Position numbers and translations under genes: made by a program. 64,000 nucleotides of DNA, from contig NZ_SNZW01000020.1 in the NCBI RefSeq assembly GCF_004364175.1, positions 62,001-126,000 of the forward strand, given 5' to 3'. Position 1 is the stretch's first letter. Every line of letters starts with the position of its first letter. Shown in pieces: positions 18,701 to 25,056 of the stretch. This DNA is from Maribacter caenipelagi (lineage in GTDB: Bacteria; Bacteroidota; Bacteroidia; Flavobacteriales; Flavobacteriaceae). Under the pieces are notes generated by a model that saw nothing but the letters and a program-made list of their open reading frames with translations, was not told the DNA's origin and did not search any database.

Positions 18701-19146
18701 ATTTATCGGGCAATGATGTAGGTAGAAAGTTATTGATTTTAGCAAGAGAGTTAGATTTGCATAATGAGTTTGCAGATATAAATATTGATAATCTTATTCC
18801 AGAAAAATTACAAGACGGAGAAGTAGCCTACTTTTTAGAGAATTTAGATGTATTAGATGCTAAATTCAGTGAAATCAAAAAGAAACAGAAACCGAATCAT
18901 GTACTACGTTATGTTGGTGATTTACATGGAAACCTTCAAAAAGAAAAAGGGGTATTAGATGTGAAATTGATATCAGTACCAAAAGAAAGTGCCTTGGGGC
19001 AGGTAAAAGGATCAGATTCCATTATAGAAATTTATACGGAATCTTACGGTGAAAATCCGTTAGTAATTCAAGGAGCCGGTGCCGGAGCAGCCGTTACCGC
19101 AAGAGGGGTATTTGGAGATATATTGAGGATTGCGGAGAAAGGGTAG
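15760..19146 (+). CDS. Trifunctional fusion: homoserine O-acetyltransferase-like domain, aspartate kinase and homoserine dehydrogenase
   Basis: One 1128-residue protein carries three steps of the aspartate-to-methionine route. Residues 1 to about 320 form a MetX-like alpha/beta-hydrolase with NHALTGNSNV, the nucleophile elbow GGSLGGG (Ser122), Asp265 in VDSDMFF and His298 in LHGHDAFLIE, so the catalytic triad looks intact. Residues from about 325 to 765 are an aspartokinase (KFGGKSLSNGEG, TTLGRNGSNYSAALLA, two ACT-like repeats). Residues from about 770 on are a homoserine dehydrogenase (FGHGNVGG cofactor loop, SSNKIAN, YETNVGAGLPLIDT, GVFSGSLSYIFN, GNDVGRKLLILARE). Only aspartate-semialdehyde dehydrogenase is missing from the chain. 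It sits between two sulfhydrylase genes in a SAM-I unit. Annotation pipelines often name such proteins ThrA and overlook the first domain. Confidence 0.92.
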   Translation: MLHQLQIKNYKTLSGITQDIQLSYQVFGKKLHTAPIILVNHALTGNSNVTGDDGWWSALIGDGKCIDTQKYTILAFNIPGNGHDKFVIENYKDFVAGDVARMFLLGLQQLKVERLFALIGGSLGGGIAWEMAALQPELTEHLIPVASDWKSTDWLIANCQIQEQFLVNSKQPVHDARMHAMLCYRTPASFKERFKRSTNEELKVFNVESWLMHHGDKLQERFQLSAYKLMNQLLKTIDVTRDGDENFIKLQNSDTNIHIVGVDSDMFFTAQENKDTFKQLAQAKSNVTYGEVQSLHGHDAFLIEFGQMEKLLGGIFNTNGNIKKIKILKFGGKSLSNGEGLERVLDIVANKVKNDENIAIVLSAREKATDQLEEMLEQAAKGKDYKSDFEALEKYQKHTYKNINLSEEFKGLAKLYEGVSLLGDYSAKIKDEVLAYGELISAKLVTKLLIGKGINAQLVDTRDVIKTDNTFGDAKVLEAESKEQVLLKFAEIPKDTVAVVTGFIASTLEGETTTLGRNGSNYSAALLANFLDAEELQNYTHVDGIYTANPDYVPEAKKLENLSYEEANELANFGATILHAKTIIPLIEKNIPLRILNTFNDDNEGTLISAKSSEDGIKSLSVIEDVAMINIEGRGLLGKVGVDARIFKALQSSNISVSIISQGSSERGIGLVVKKDKAKRAKLALENEFSNDFESKDVNMITVIDDVSIISIVGQDLSTFHNPFNALIKNQIVPLLFNNTVSGKNVSLVVKKSDLHKAVNVMHGQVFGISKKINILIFGHGNVGGTLIDQILKSAKTIKDRKKLDLRVFGIANSKKILLNEKGITKNWKTNLKQKGKSYKVDDVFDFAKRHHLENLIVIDNTASKDFVANYFEFVERGFDIVSSNKIANTLRYDFYQLLREELQKNQKQYLYETNVGAGLPLIDTIKLLHLSGENITRIKGVFSGSLSYIFNTFSEVDVPFSSILKDAMQQGFTEPDPREDLSGNDVGRKLLILARELDLHNEFADINIDNLIPEKLQDGEVAYFLENLDVLDAKFSEIKKKQKPNHVLRYVGDLHGNLQKEKGVLDVKLISVPKESALGQVKGSDSIIEIYTESYGENPLVIQGAGAGAAVTARGVFGDILRIAEKG

Positions 19147-19148
19147 TG

Positions 19149-19188
19149 AAAAGTACAAAGTACAAAGTATTAAGTGCGAAGTACATGA
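19149..19188. repeat. AAGTAC-type repeat array
   Basis: Tandem AAGTACAAAGTACAAAGTA with degenerate copies fills the gap between the fusion gene and the next sulfhydrylase gene. The same words recur before 25057, 28098, 35028, at 52940-53120 and at 63157-63310. Confidence 0.7.
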
Positions 19189-19221
19189 AAGAAGAAACTC
19201 GAATAGAAAAGAATTAGTACA

Positions 19222-20394
19222 ATGAACAAGAGCAACAATAAATTTGAAACGAACGCCATACGTACGCAATTGAAGCGTACAGAAAATTTGGAGCATTCAG
19301 TACCGTTATACTTAACGTCTAGTTTTGTATTTGAAGATGCCGAAGATATGCGTGCGTCGTTTGCAGAAGAGAAAGAACGTAATATATACTCAAGATATTC
19401 TAATCCGAATTCATCTGAGTTTATAGAAAAAGTTTGCCAGATGGAAGGTGCAGAAAGCGGATTCGCATTTGCATCGGGTATGGCGGCAGTGTTTTCTACA
19501 TTGGCGGCTTTGTTAGATAGTGGGGACCATGTGCTATCGGCTAGAAGTATATTTGGTTCAACGCATTCGTTGTTCACCAATTTCTTCCCGAAATGGAATA
19601 TTGACCATACCTATTTCAAGATAGATGCATTAGAGGAAATAGAAAGTCTAATCACACCGAAAACCAAAATCATCTATGCAGAGACTCCGACGAATCCTGG
19701 TGTAGATGTATTAGATTTAGAAGAGTTGGGTAAGATTGCAAAGAAGAATAATTTGATCTTGGTAATCGATAATTGTTTTGCATCACCTTATTTGCAGCAG
19801 CCTATTAAGTTTGGTGCGGATTTGGTTATTCATTCAGGTACAAAATTGATGGATGGTCAAGGCAGGGTTTTGGCAGGCATTACTGTAGGTAGTGCAGCGT
19901 TGATGGATAAAGTATACCGTTTTTCTCGAATTACGGGTCCTGCGTTATCACCATTCAATGCCTGGGTACTTTCTAAAAGTTTAGAGACACTGGCTATACG
20001 TGTAGACAGACATTGTGATAATGCCTTGAAATTAGCGGAATTCTTAGAGGGGAATGATAAAGTGAATTGGGTAAAATATCCATTCTTAAAATCACATCCT
20101 AAATACGAGATTGCTAAAAAGCAAATGAAAGCTGGTGGTTGTGTAGTTGCCTTTGAGGTTAAAGGCGGTTTAGAAGCAGGTAGGGAATTTTTCGACTCCA
20201 TTAAATTATTGTCCCTTTCTGCTAATTTAGGAGATTCAAGAACTATAGTAACGCATCCTGCATCAACAACACATAGTAAATTAAGCGTAGAGGAACGTGC
20301 TGCCGTGGGTATCTCAGATGGTACGGTAAGAATTTCTGTAGGACTGGAACATATTGATGATATTGTCGCAGATATTTCTCAGGCTTTGGGGTAA
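19222..20394 (+). CDS. Trans-sulfuration family PLP enzyme, O-succinyl/O-acylhomoserine sulfhydrylase type
   Basis: A 390-residue homologue of MetZ/MetB. Features are SVPLYLTSSFVF, YSRYSNPNSSEF, the cofactor loop ASGMAAVFS, PLP lysine in VIHSGTKLMDGQGR and the C-terminal HPASTTHSKL and VRISVGLEHIDDI. It probably makes homocysteine from an acylhomoserine and sulfide, or acts as a cystathionine synthase/lyase; sequence alone does not separate these. Being next to the MetX-AK-HSDH fusion, in the same direction and with a shared terminator, it belongs to the methionine unit and duplicates the chemistry of metY upstream. The substrate (acetyl versus succinyl) is therefore an open point. Confidence 0.87.
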   Translation: MNKSNNKFETNAIRTQLKRTENLEHSVPLYLTSSFVFEDAEDMRASFAEEKERNIYSRYSNPNSSEFIEKVCQMEGAESGFAFASGMAAVFSTLAALLDSGDHVLSARSIFGSTHSLFTNFFPKWNIDHTYFKIDALEEIESLITPKTKIIYAETPTNPGVDVLDLEELGKIAKKNNLILVIDNCFASPYLQQPIKFGADLVIHSGTKLMDGQGRVLAGITVGSAALMDKVYRFSRITGPALSPFNAWVLSKSLETLAIRVDRHCDNALKLAEFLEGNDKVNWVKYPFLKSHPKYEIAKKQMKAGGCVVAFEVKGGLEAGREFFDSIKLLSLSANLGDSRTIVTHPASTTHSKLSVEERAAVGISDGTVRISVGLEHIDDIVADISQALG

Positions 20395-20412
20395 TGTCAA
20401 AATAGAAGAAAC

Positions 20413-20446
20413 AAAAAATGCCCGGTATATACCGGGCATTTTTTGT
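20413..20446 (+). terminator. Bidirectional terminator
   Basis: AAAAAATGCCCGGT and ACCGGGCATTTTTT pair around ATAT. It can serve the sulfhydrylase gene (+) and the convergent lipoprotein gene (-). Confidence 0.9.
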
Positions 20447-20461
20447 TTTAAGTGGGTTGAT

Positions 20462-20989
20462 TTATTTTGTCAATGTCATATTGTAGGTTGCGCTAACACT
20501 AGTAGTAGCACCAAAAAAATCAACTGTTTCATCAATTTCATAACGTAGGGAAATTTTGGAATCTGTTAGTTCCGTAATGGTGAATCCCACTTCTTCTTCA
20601 CCAGAACCAAAGTATAATGTACTACCATCTAGTCTCCATTCATCACTTTCAAAAAAATCTTCACCGGTTTCCTCTTCTGTAGAAGTTTCTCCCATAACCG
20701 TAGTCGTAACCACTGTGGTGTAAGAACCTTCACTGGTTACTATGTTAGGGTTTTCGGAAAAGGTGACAACGGTATTAAAATCTTTACCAACGGCTGTAAA
20801 TGTGGTTAGTATAGAAGTGCCATCGAAATTGGTGTCCGATCTACCGTCCTTTGTTTCAAGGGCGGTAAGATTCCACGTTCCGGTAATTTCTGATTCACTA
20901 GCATTTGAAACGGCATCTTCGTCATTTGAACAAGAAGTGAAGACTAAACTAAATACTGTAATAAGTGATAAAAAAAATACTTTTTTCAT
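20462..20989 (-). CDS. Lipocalin-like lipoprotein
   Basis: A 175-residue predicted outer-membrane or periplasmic lipoprotein. The signal is MKKVFFLSLITVFSLVFTSC with the lipobox FTSC, followed by NDEDAVSNASES and then ITGTWNLTALE, the opening of lipocalin-like domains. Alternating beta-strand composition continues to the end, including WRLDGSTLYFGSG and ISLRYEIDETVDFF. The ATG at 20989 is chosen over an in-frame start 17 codons upstream because it begins the signal peptide. Ligand and role are unknown. It converges on the methionine unit and has no evident link to it. Confidence 0.75.
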   Translation of the reverse strand: MKKVFFLSLITVFSLVFTSCSNDEDAVSNASESEITGTWNLTALETKDGRSDTNFDGTSILTTFTAVGKDFNTVVTFSENPNIVTSEGSYTTVVTTTVMGETSTEEETGEDFFESDEWRLDGSTLYFGSGEEEVGFTITELTDSKISLRYEIDETVDFFGATTSVSATYNMTLTK

Positions 20990-21080
20990 AAATAGGTAGA
21001 ATTGATTTGGATGCCTATAACGTAAAAAAGGCTTGTTCAAGTATTTAATACATATTTTATTATTTGGCTATCTTAGCGTT

Positions 21081-21491
21081 ATGCTCTCGAAAAAGACAAA
21101 ATACGGTTTAAAAGCGCTTGCCTACTTGGCAACACAACCCGATAAGAAACCTGTTCAAATTTCAGAAATTGCGGAGAAGGAGAATATATCCCAAAAATTC
21201 TTGGAGAGTATTCTTCTAAGTTTAAGAAAGACAGGATTTTTAGGCTCTAAAAAAGGCAAAGGAGGTGGCTATTATTTATTAAAGTCTCCAGAAGAAATAT
21301 CTATGACCGATGTTATGAGAGTTCTTGAGGGACCTATTGCTATGGTACCTTGTGTAAGTCTTAATTTCTATGAAACCTGTGATGATTGTCCCGATGAGAA
21401 CACCTGTTCAGTTCATAAGTTAATGCTACAAGTTAGGGATAGTGCTTTAGATGTATACCGAAATAATACATTAAAGGATATCATCTCGTAA
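21081..21491 (+). CDS. Rrf2 family transcriptional regulator
   Basis: A small winged-helix regulator, 136 residues from the ATG at 21081 (MLSKKTKYGLKALAYLA, the classic Rrf2 opening). The helix-turn-helix follows as VQISEIAEKENISQKFLESIL, then the wing with GSKKGKGGGY. The C-terminal half holds four cysteines, CVSLNFYETCDDCPDENTC spread over about 20 residues, similar in kind to Fe-S binding Rrf2 proteins. It is directly upstream of the sulfate assimilation genes, and a shared dyad sits in front of their two transcription units, so it is the likely CymR/IscR-like regulator of sulfur uptake. The upstream in-frame start at 21033 adds 16 residues atypical of the family. Confidence 0.88.
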   Translation: MLSKKTKYGLKALAYLATQPDKKPVQISEIAEKENISQKFLESILLSLRKTGFLGSKKGKGGGYYLLKSPEEISMTDVMRVLEGPIAMVPCVSLNFYETCDDCPDENTCSVHKLMLQVRDSALDVYRNNTLKDIIS

Positions 21492-21575
21492 ATTCAGAAT
21501 ATTAGTTCATTCTTTAAGTTGCGGTGGTTTAGTTCATTGCGAAATATTTATTTTTCATGCTCATTTGTTAATAAT

Positions 21576-21590
21576 CTACTAAATCTATAG
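21576..21590. promoter_or_regulatory. Candidate Rrf2 operator, site 1
   Basis: CTACTAAATCTATAG fits the imperfect palindrome CTAYWAAATYWRTAG shared with two other sites. It is followed by GGTAATAGAAATT, which site 2 also carries (23 of 28 bases identical overall). Confidence 0.5.
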
Positions 21591-21640
21591 GGTAATAGAA
21601 ATTTACCTTGATTTTTAGCGACTACATTGGAAAATAATAC

Positions 21641-21648
21641 TATTTTTG
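21641..21648 (+). promoter_or_regulatory. Predicted promoter -7 element for the cys unit
   Basis: TATTTTTG matches TAnnTTTG. Transcription would start near 21655, exactly at operator site 2. Confidence 0.45.
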
Positions 21649-21654
21649 AAAACT

Positions 21655-21669
21655 CTATTAAATTAGTAG
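21655..21669. promoter_or_regulatory. Candidate Rrf2 operator, site 2
   Basis: CTATTAAATTAGTAG, followed by GGTAATAAAAATT, lies 79 bp after site 1 and overlaps the predicted transcription start, a position suited to repression. Confidence 0.5.
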
Positions 21670-21691
21670 GGTAATAAAAATTAAGTAAAAG

Positions 21692-21955
21692 ATGATTGCA
21701 GATCAACTTATATTAAATAAAAAGGAAAACAAAACTACGTATCAAGATGATAAAACATCTGAAAAGCCAATTCGTAGTATAGCCAAAGCTTTTAGTTGGA
21801 GAGTAATAGGTACGGTAGATACATTGATTATATCTTATGTGCTTACAGGTGAGTTTTCTGTCGCAGCATCAATAGCCTCTATAGATTTTGTAACAAAAAT
21901 GATATTGTATTTCTTTCACGAGCGTTTTTGGAATTTAGTAAAGTGGGGTAAATAA
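21692..21955 (+). CDS. DUF2061 small membrane protein
   Basis: An 87-residue protein with the DUF2061 pattern: SIAKAFSWRVIGTVDTLIISYVLTG, then a second hydrophobic stretch AASIASIDFVTKMILYFFHERFW, ending WNLVKWGK. Two transmembrane segments are likely. The molecular role of DUF2061 is unknown. It is the first gene of the sulfate assimilation unit and ends 14 nt before cysH, so a part in sulfate or sulfite handling at the membrane is plausible, but this is inference from position only. Confidence 0.8.
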   Translation: MIADQLILNKKENKTTYQDDKTSEKPIRSIAKAFSWRVIGTVDTLIISYVLTGEFSVAASIASIDFVTKMILYFFHERFWNLVKWGK

Positions 21956-21969
21956 TAAAGAAAAGGATT

Positions 21970-22593
21970 ATGGCATTGACAGAAGCACAAGTTCAGAAAT
22001 TGAACATTCAGTTTAAAGGAATACCGCCGGAAGAAATTATTTCTTGGGCAGTAAAGCACGCAACCACTCCGGTAGTAACAACTAATTTTAGACCATATGA
22101 AGTGGCTATATTACATGCGGTGTCTGGTGTAAAAAAAGATATTCCTGTAGTGTGGTGCGATACGGGTTACAACACTCCGAAAACGTATAAACATGCAGAT
22201 GAGATAATTAGCAAGCTAAATTTGAATGTAAAATTATTTGTACCAAAACAAACTACTGCTCATAGAGATGCTGTTATGGGTATTCCACAAATTAATGACC
22301 CTAGGCATGCCGAGTTTACCGAACAAGTAAAGTTGGAGCCTTTTAAAAGGGCAATGGCAGAATTTAAGCCAGATGTTTGGTTTACGAACCTAAGAAAAGG
22401 GCAGACTGCGCACCGCGATAGTTTAGATATTTTAAGTCTAAGCAAAGACGGGGTTTTAAAGGTGAGTCCGTTTTACCACTGGAACGATACCCAGTTAGAT
22501 GCCTATTTAAAGAAATATAATCTTCCGAACGAGCATAACTATTTTGACCCAACTAAGGTGTTGGAGAACAGAGAATGCGGATTGCATAGTTAA
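21970..22593 (+). CDS. cysH: Phosphoadenylyl-sulfate (or adenylyl-sulfate) reductase
   Basis: Reduces activated sulfate to sulfite with thioredoxin. The 207-residue protein has the PP-loop-type fold (VVTTNFRPYEVAILHAV, VVWCDTGYNTPKTY) and ends with the catalytic ECGLHS motif (Cys204). It has only two cysteines, Cys at VVWCDTG and Cys204; the CC...CxxC ligands of [4Fe-4S] APS reductases are absent. By the usual rule that makes it a PAPS reductase, yet no APS kinase is seen in the cluster, so the true substrate is uncertain. It lies between DUF2061 and cysD in one direction. Confidence 0.9.
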   Translation: MALTEAQVQKLNIQFKGIPPEEIISWAVKHATTPVVTTNFRPYEVAILHAVSGVKKDIPVVWCDTGYNTPKTYKHADEIISKLNLNVKLFVPKQTTAHRDAVMGIPQINDPRHAEFTEQVKLEPFKRAMAEFKPDVWFTNLRKGQTAHRDSLDILSLSKDGVLKVSPFYHWNDTQLDAYLKKYNLPNEHNYFDPTKVLENRECGLHS

Positions 22594-22641
22594 TCTAAGG
22601 TCGTAGAAAAGAATAAGATAATTTATCTAAGAAAATATAGA

Positions 22642-23592
22642 ATGATTAATACAAGTACGGAATTGGAAGTAACGCCTTCCCAAGATCTTTTAAAAGATAC
22701 AGCCCATATAAATGCACTTGAGAATGAGGCAATTTATATCATTAGGGAGGTTGCCGCTCAGTTTGAGAAGCCGGTTCTTTTATTCTCAGGAGGAAAAGAT
22801 TCTATTACACTGGTTCGTTTGGCTCAAAAAGCATTTTGGCCATCGAAAATTCCTTTCCCATTAATGCATATAGATACGGGTCATAATTTTCCTGAAACTA
22901 TCGAATTTAGAGATAGATTGGTTAAGGAGTTAGGGTTAGAGTTAATTGTACGTAATGTTCAGGATTCAATCGATCAAGGTAAGGTTAAAGAAGAGTCAGG
23001 TAGATATTCAAGTAGAAATAGCTTGCAGACGACGACATTATTAGATGCAATCGAAGAATTTAAGTTCGATGCTTGTATCGGCGGCGCGCGTAGAGATGAA
23101 GAAAAGGCTCGTGCTAAAGAACGTATTTTCTCCGTTCGTGATGATTTCGGACAATGGGATGAACGTAATCAGCGTCCGGAATTGTTCGATATGTTGAACG
23201 GACAAATAGAATTAGGTCAGAACGTACGAGTTTTTCCAATATCTAACTGGACAGAGCTAGACGTTTGGTCTTATATCAAAGAAGAGCAAATCGAAATTCC
23301 TTCCATCTACTTCGCACACAAACGTAAAACGTTCTTAAGAGATGGTATGATCTGGTCAGCAGAAGATGGTATCGTGTTTAGAGAAGAAGATGAGGTTGTG
23401 GAAGAAAGATTAGTACGTTTTCGCACGGTGGGTGATATGTCATGTACCGCTGCAGTACTTTCAGATGCGGAATCTATAGATAAGGTAGTAGAAGAAATTA
23501 GAGATTCATCTATTTCAGAGCGAGGAGCACGTATAGACGACAAGCGTTCAGAAGCAGCGATGGAGAAAAGAAAACAACAAGGGTACTTCTAG
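22642..23592 (+). CDS. cysD: Sulfate adenylyltransferase subunit 2
   Basis: The ATP sulfurylase catalytic subunit, making APS from sulfate and ATP with its GTPase partner CysN. The 316-residue sequence has the PP-loop LLFSGGKDSITLVRLA, HIDTGHNFPETIEFRD, GGARRDEEKARAKERIFS and the C-terminal RFRTVGDMSCTAAVLSDA with RIDDKRSEAAMEKRKQQGYF. Motifs and length are complete. It is 48 nt after cysH and 103 nt before cysN; the second gap holds degenerate 7-bp repeats. Confidence 0.96.
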   Translation: MINTSTELEVTPSQDLLKDTAHINALENEAIYIIREVAAQFEKPVLLFSGGKDSITLVRLAQKAFWPSKIPFPLMHIDTGHNFPETIEFRDRLVKELGLELIVRNVQDSIDQGKVKEESGRYSSRNSLQTTTLLDAIEEFKFDACIGGARRDEEKARAKERIFSVRDDFGQWDERNQRPELFDMLNGQIELGQNVRVFPISNWTELDVWSYIKEEQIEIPSIYFAHKRKTFLRDGMIWSAEDGIVFREEDEVVEERLVRFRTVGDMSCTAAVLSDAESIDKVVEEIRDSSISERGARIDDKRSEAAMEKRKQQGYF

Positions 23593-23658
23593 AAAACAGT
23601 ATTCAGTCGCAGTAGGCAGTTAAATGATTAGCTGCTAGCAATAACAATAATATTAAAA

Positions 23659-23686
23659 AGCCAATAGCGAATAGCGAAAGGCGAAC
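23659..23686. repeat. Degenerate 7-bp repeat, four units
   Basis: AGCCAAT, AGCGAAT, AGCGAAA and GGCGAAC follow one another, ending nine bases before the cysN ATG. Confidence 0.7.
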
Positions 23687-23695
23687 AGCTTTAGA

Positions 23696-24943
23696 ATGGA
23701 AGTACTAAAAATAGCAACGGCAGGTAGTGTAGATGATGGTAAAAGCACCTTGATTGGGAGAATGCTTTATGATACAAAATCTTTGACCAGCGATAAGTTA
23801 GAAGCAATAGAAAAAACCAGTAAGCAAAAGGGATACGATTATTTAGATTTCTCTTTGGCAACAGATGGTCTGGTAGCAGAGCGGGAGCAAGGTATTACCA
23901 TTGATGTGGCTCATATCTATTTTTCTACGGCAAAGAAAAGTTACATTATTGCAGATACTCCTGGGCACGTAGAATATACACGTAACATGGTTACGGGAGC
24001 TTCAACATCTCAAGCAGCAATTATATTGATTGATGCACGTAAAGGGGTGATTGAGCAGACCAATAGACACTTTTTTATCAATAACCTATTACGTATTAAA
24101 GATGTAGTAGTAGCTATTAATAAGATGGATTTGGTAGACTATTCTGAAGAAACGTACAATGCGATAAAAGCCGATTTTGAGGCATTGATGGCAAAGAGGG
24201 ATTATCAGGATCAGAAAATAACTTTTATTCCTGTTAGTGCTTTAAAAGGTGATAACGTAGTAAATAAAACTGATAAGACACCTTGGTATACCGGTCCTAC
24301 TTTGTTAGAACATTTTGAGGCCTTGGATAGAAAGGATATTTTCAATGCAGGTACACCACGTTTCCCTGTACAATATGTTATCCGCCCGAAGACAGATGAG
24401 CATCACGATTTTAGAGGATTCGCTGGAAAAGTATATGGTGGTGAACTTAGCGTAGGAGATGAGGTCGTAGCGCTTCCATCGCAAACACGTTCTAAAATAA
24501 AGGATATTTATTTCCACGATAAAAAGTATAGAACCGCATCTAGGCGTTCATCAGTGACGATTACTTTAGAAGATGAAATCAATTTAAGTCGTGGAGATAT
24601 GTTAGTGAAAGCTGGAGATTTACCTACGGTAGATAAACAATTTACGGCAACCATCTCTTGGATGGATTCATTGCCGTTAGCTGCTGGAAATAAATATATA
24701 GTACAACACGGTGTCAATAAAGTATTGGCGAAAGTAGAGCAGGTACATCATAAAATTGCTCCTGATTATTCAGGTATCGATACAGAAACAGATGCATTGG
24801 GTATGAATGATATTGCCCAGGTAAGTTTCCGTTTAAACAAACCAATTTTCTATGATCAATTTAAAGACCATAGAACTAACGGGTCATTTATCTTAATAGA
24901 TACAAAATCCAATAGTACCGTAGGTGCGGGTTTCATTAGTTAA
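23696..24943 (+). CDS. cysN: Sulfate adenylyltransferase subunit 1 (GTPase)
   Basis: The regulatory GTPase that drives CysD. At 415 residues it has the translational-GTPase motifs AGSVDDGKSTLIGRMLYD (G1), REQGITIDVAH (G2), DTPGH (G3) and NKMD (G4), then two beta-barrel domains with RPKTDEHHDFRGFAGKVYGG and a C-terminal FILIDTKSNSTVGAGFI. The protein ends there: there is no fused APS kinase (CysC) domain, which some bacteria carry. That absence bears on the cysH substrate question. Confidence 0.96.
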   Translation: MEVLKIATAGSVDDGKSTLIGRMLYDTKSLTSDKLEAIEKTSKQKGYDYLDFSLATDGLVAEREQGITIDVAHIYFSTAKKSYIIADTPGHVEYTRNMVTGASTSQAAIILIDARKGVIEQTNRHFFINNLLRIKDVVVAINKMDLVDYSEETYNAIKADFEALMAKRDYQDQKITFIPVSALKGDNVVNKTDKTPWYTGPTLLEHFEALDRKDIFNAGTPRFPVQYVIRPKTDEHHDFRGFAGKVYGGELSVGDEVVALPSQTRSKIKDIYFHDKKYRTASRRSSVTITLEDEINLSRGDMLVKAGDLPTVDKQFTATISWMDSLPLAAGNKYIVQHGVNKVLAKVEQVHHKIAPDYSGIDTETDALGMNDIAQVSFRLNKPIFYDQFKDHRTNGSFILIDTKSNSTVGAGFIS

Positions 24944-24954
24944 ATAAAAAAGGT

Positions 24955-24968
24955 CAATATTAATATTG
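24955..24968. other. Perfect palindrome after cysN
   Basis: CAATATTAATATTG lies 12 bases after the cysN stop, between A-rich and T-rich flanks. It could be a weak terminator or a protein site separating the two transcription units. Confidence 0.35.
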
Positions 24969-24984
24969 GCTGTTTTCATTAAGT

Positions 24985-24999
24985 CTATAAAATCTATAG
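24985..24999. promoter_or_regulatory. Candidate Rrf2 operator, site 3
   Basis: CTATAAAATCTATAG fits CTAYWAAATYWRTAG and shares AAATCTATAGG with site 1. It lies 57 bp before the sulfite reductase ATG. Confidence 0.5.
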
Positions 25000-25022
25000 G
25001 CAAAATATAGTAATAAATCATC

Positions 25023-25055
25023 TCAGTACTTTGTACTGAATACTTAATACCGAAG
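25023..25055. repeat. AGTACTTTGTACT repeat
   Basis: AGTACTTTGTACTGAATACTT is an inverted-orientation copy of the AAGTACAAAGTAC family and runs to the sulfite reductase start codon. Confidence 0.6.
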
Positions 25056-25056
25056 C

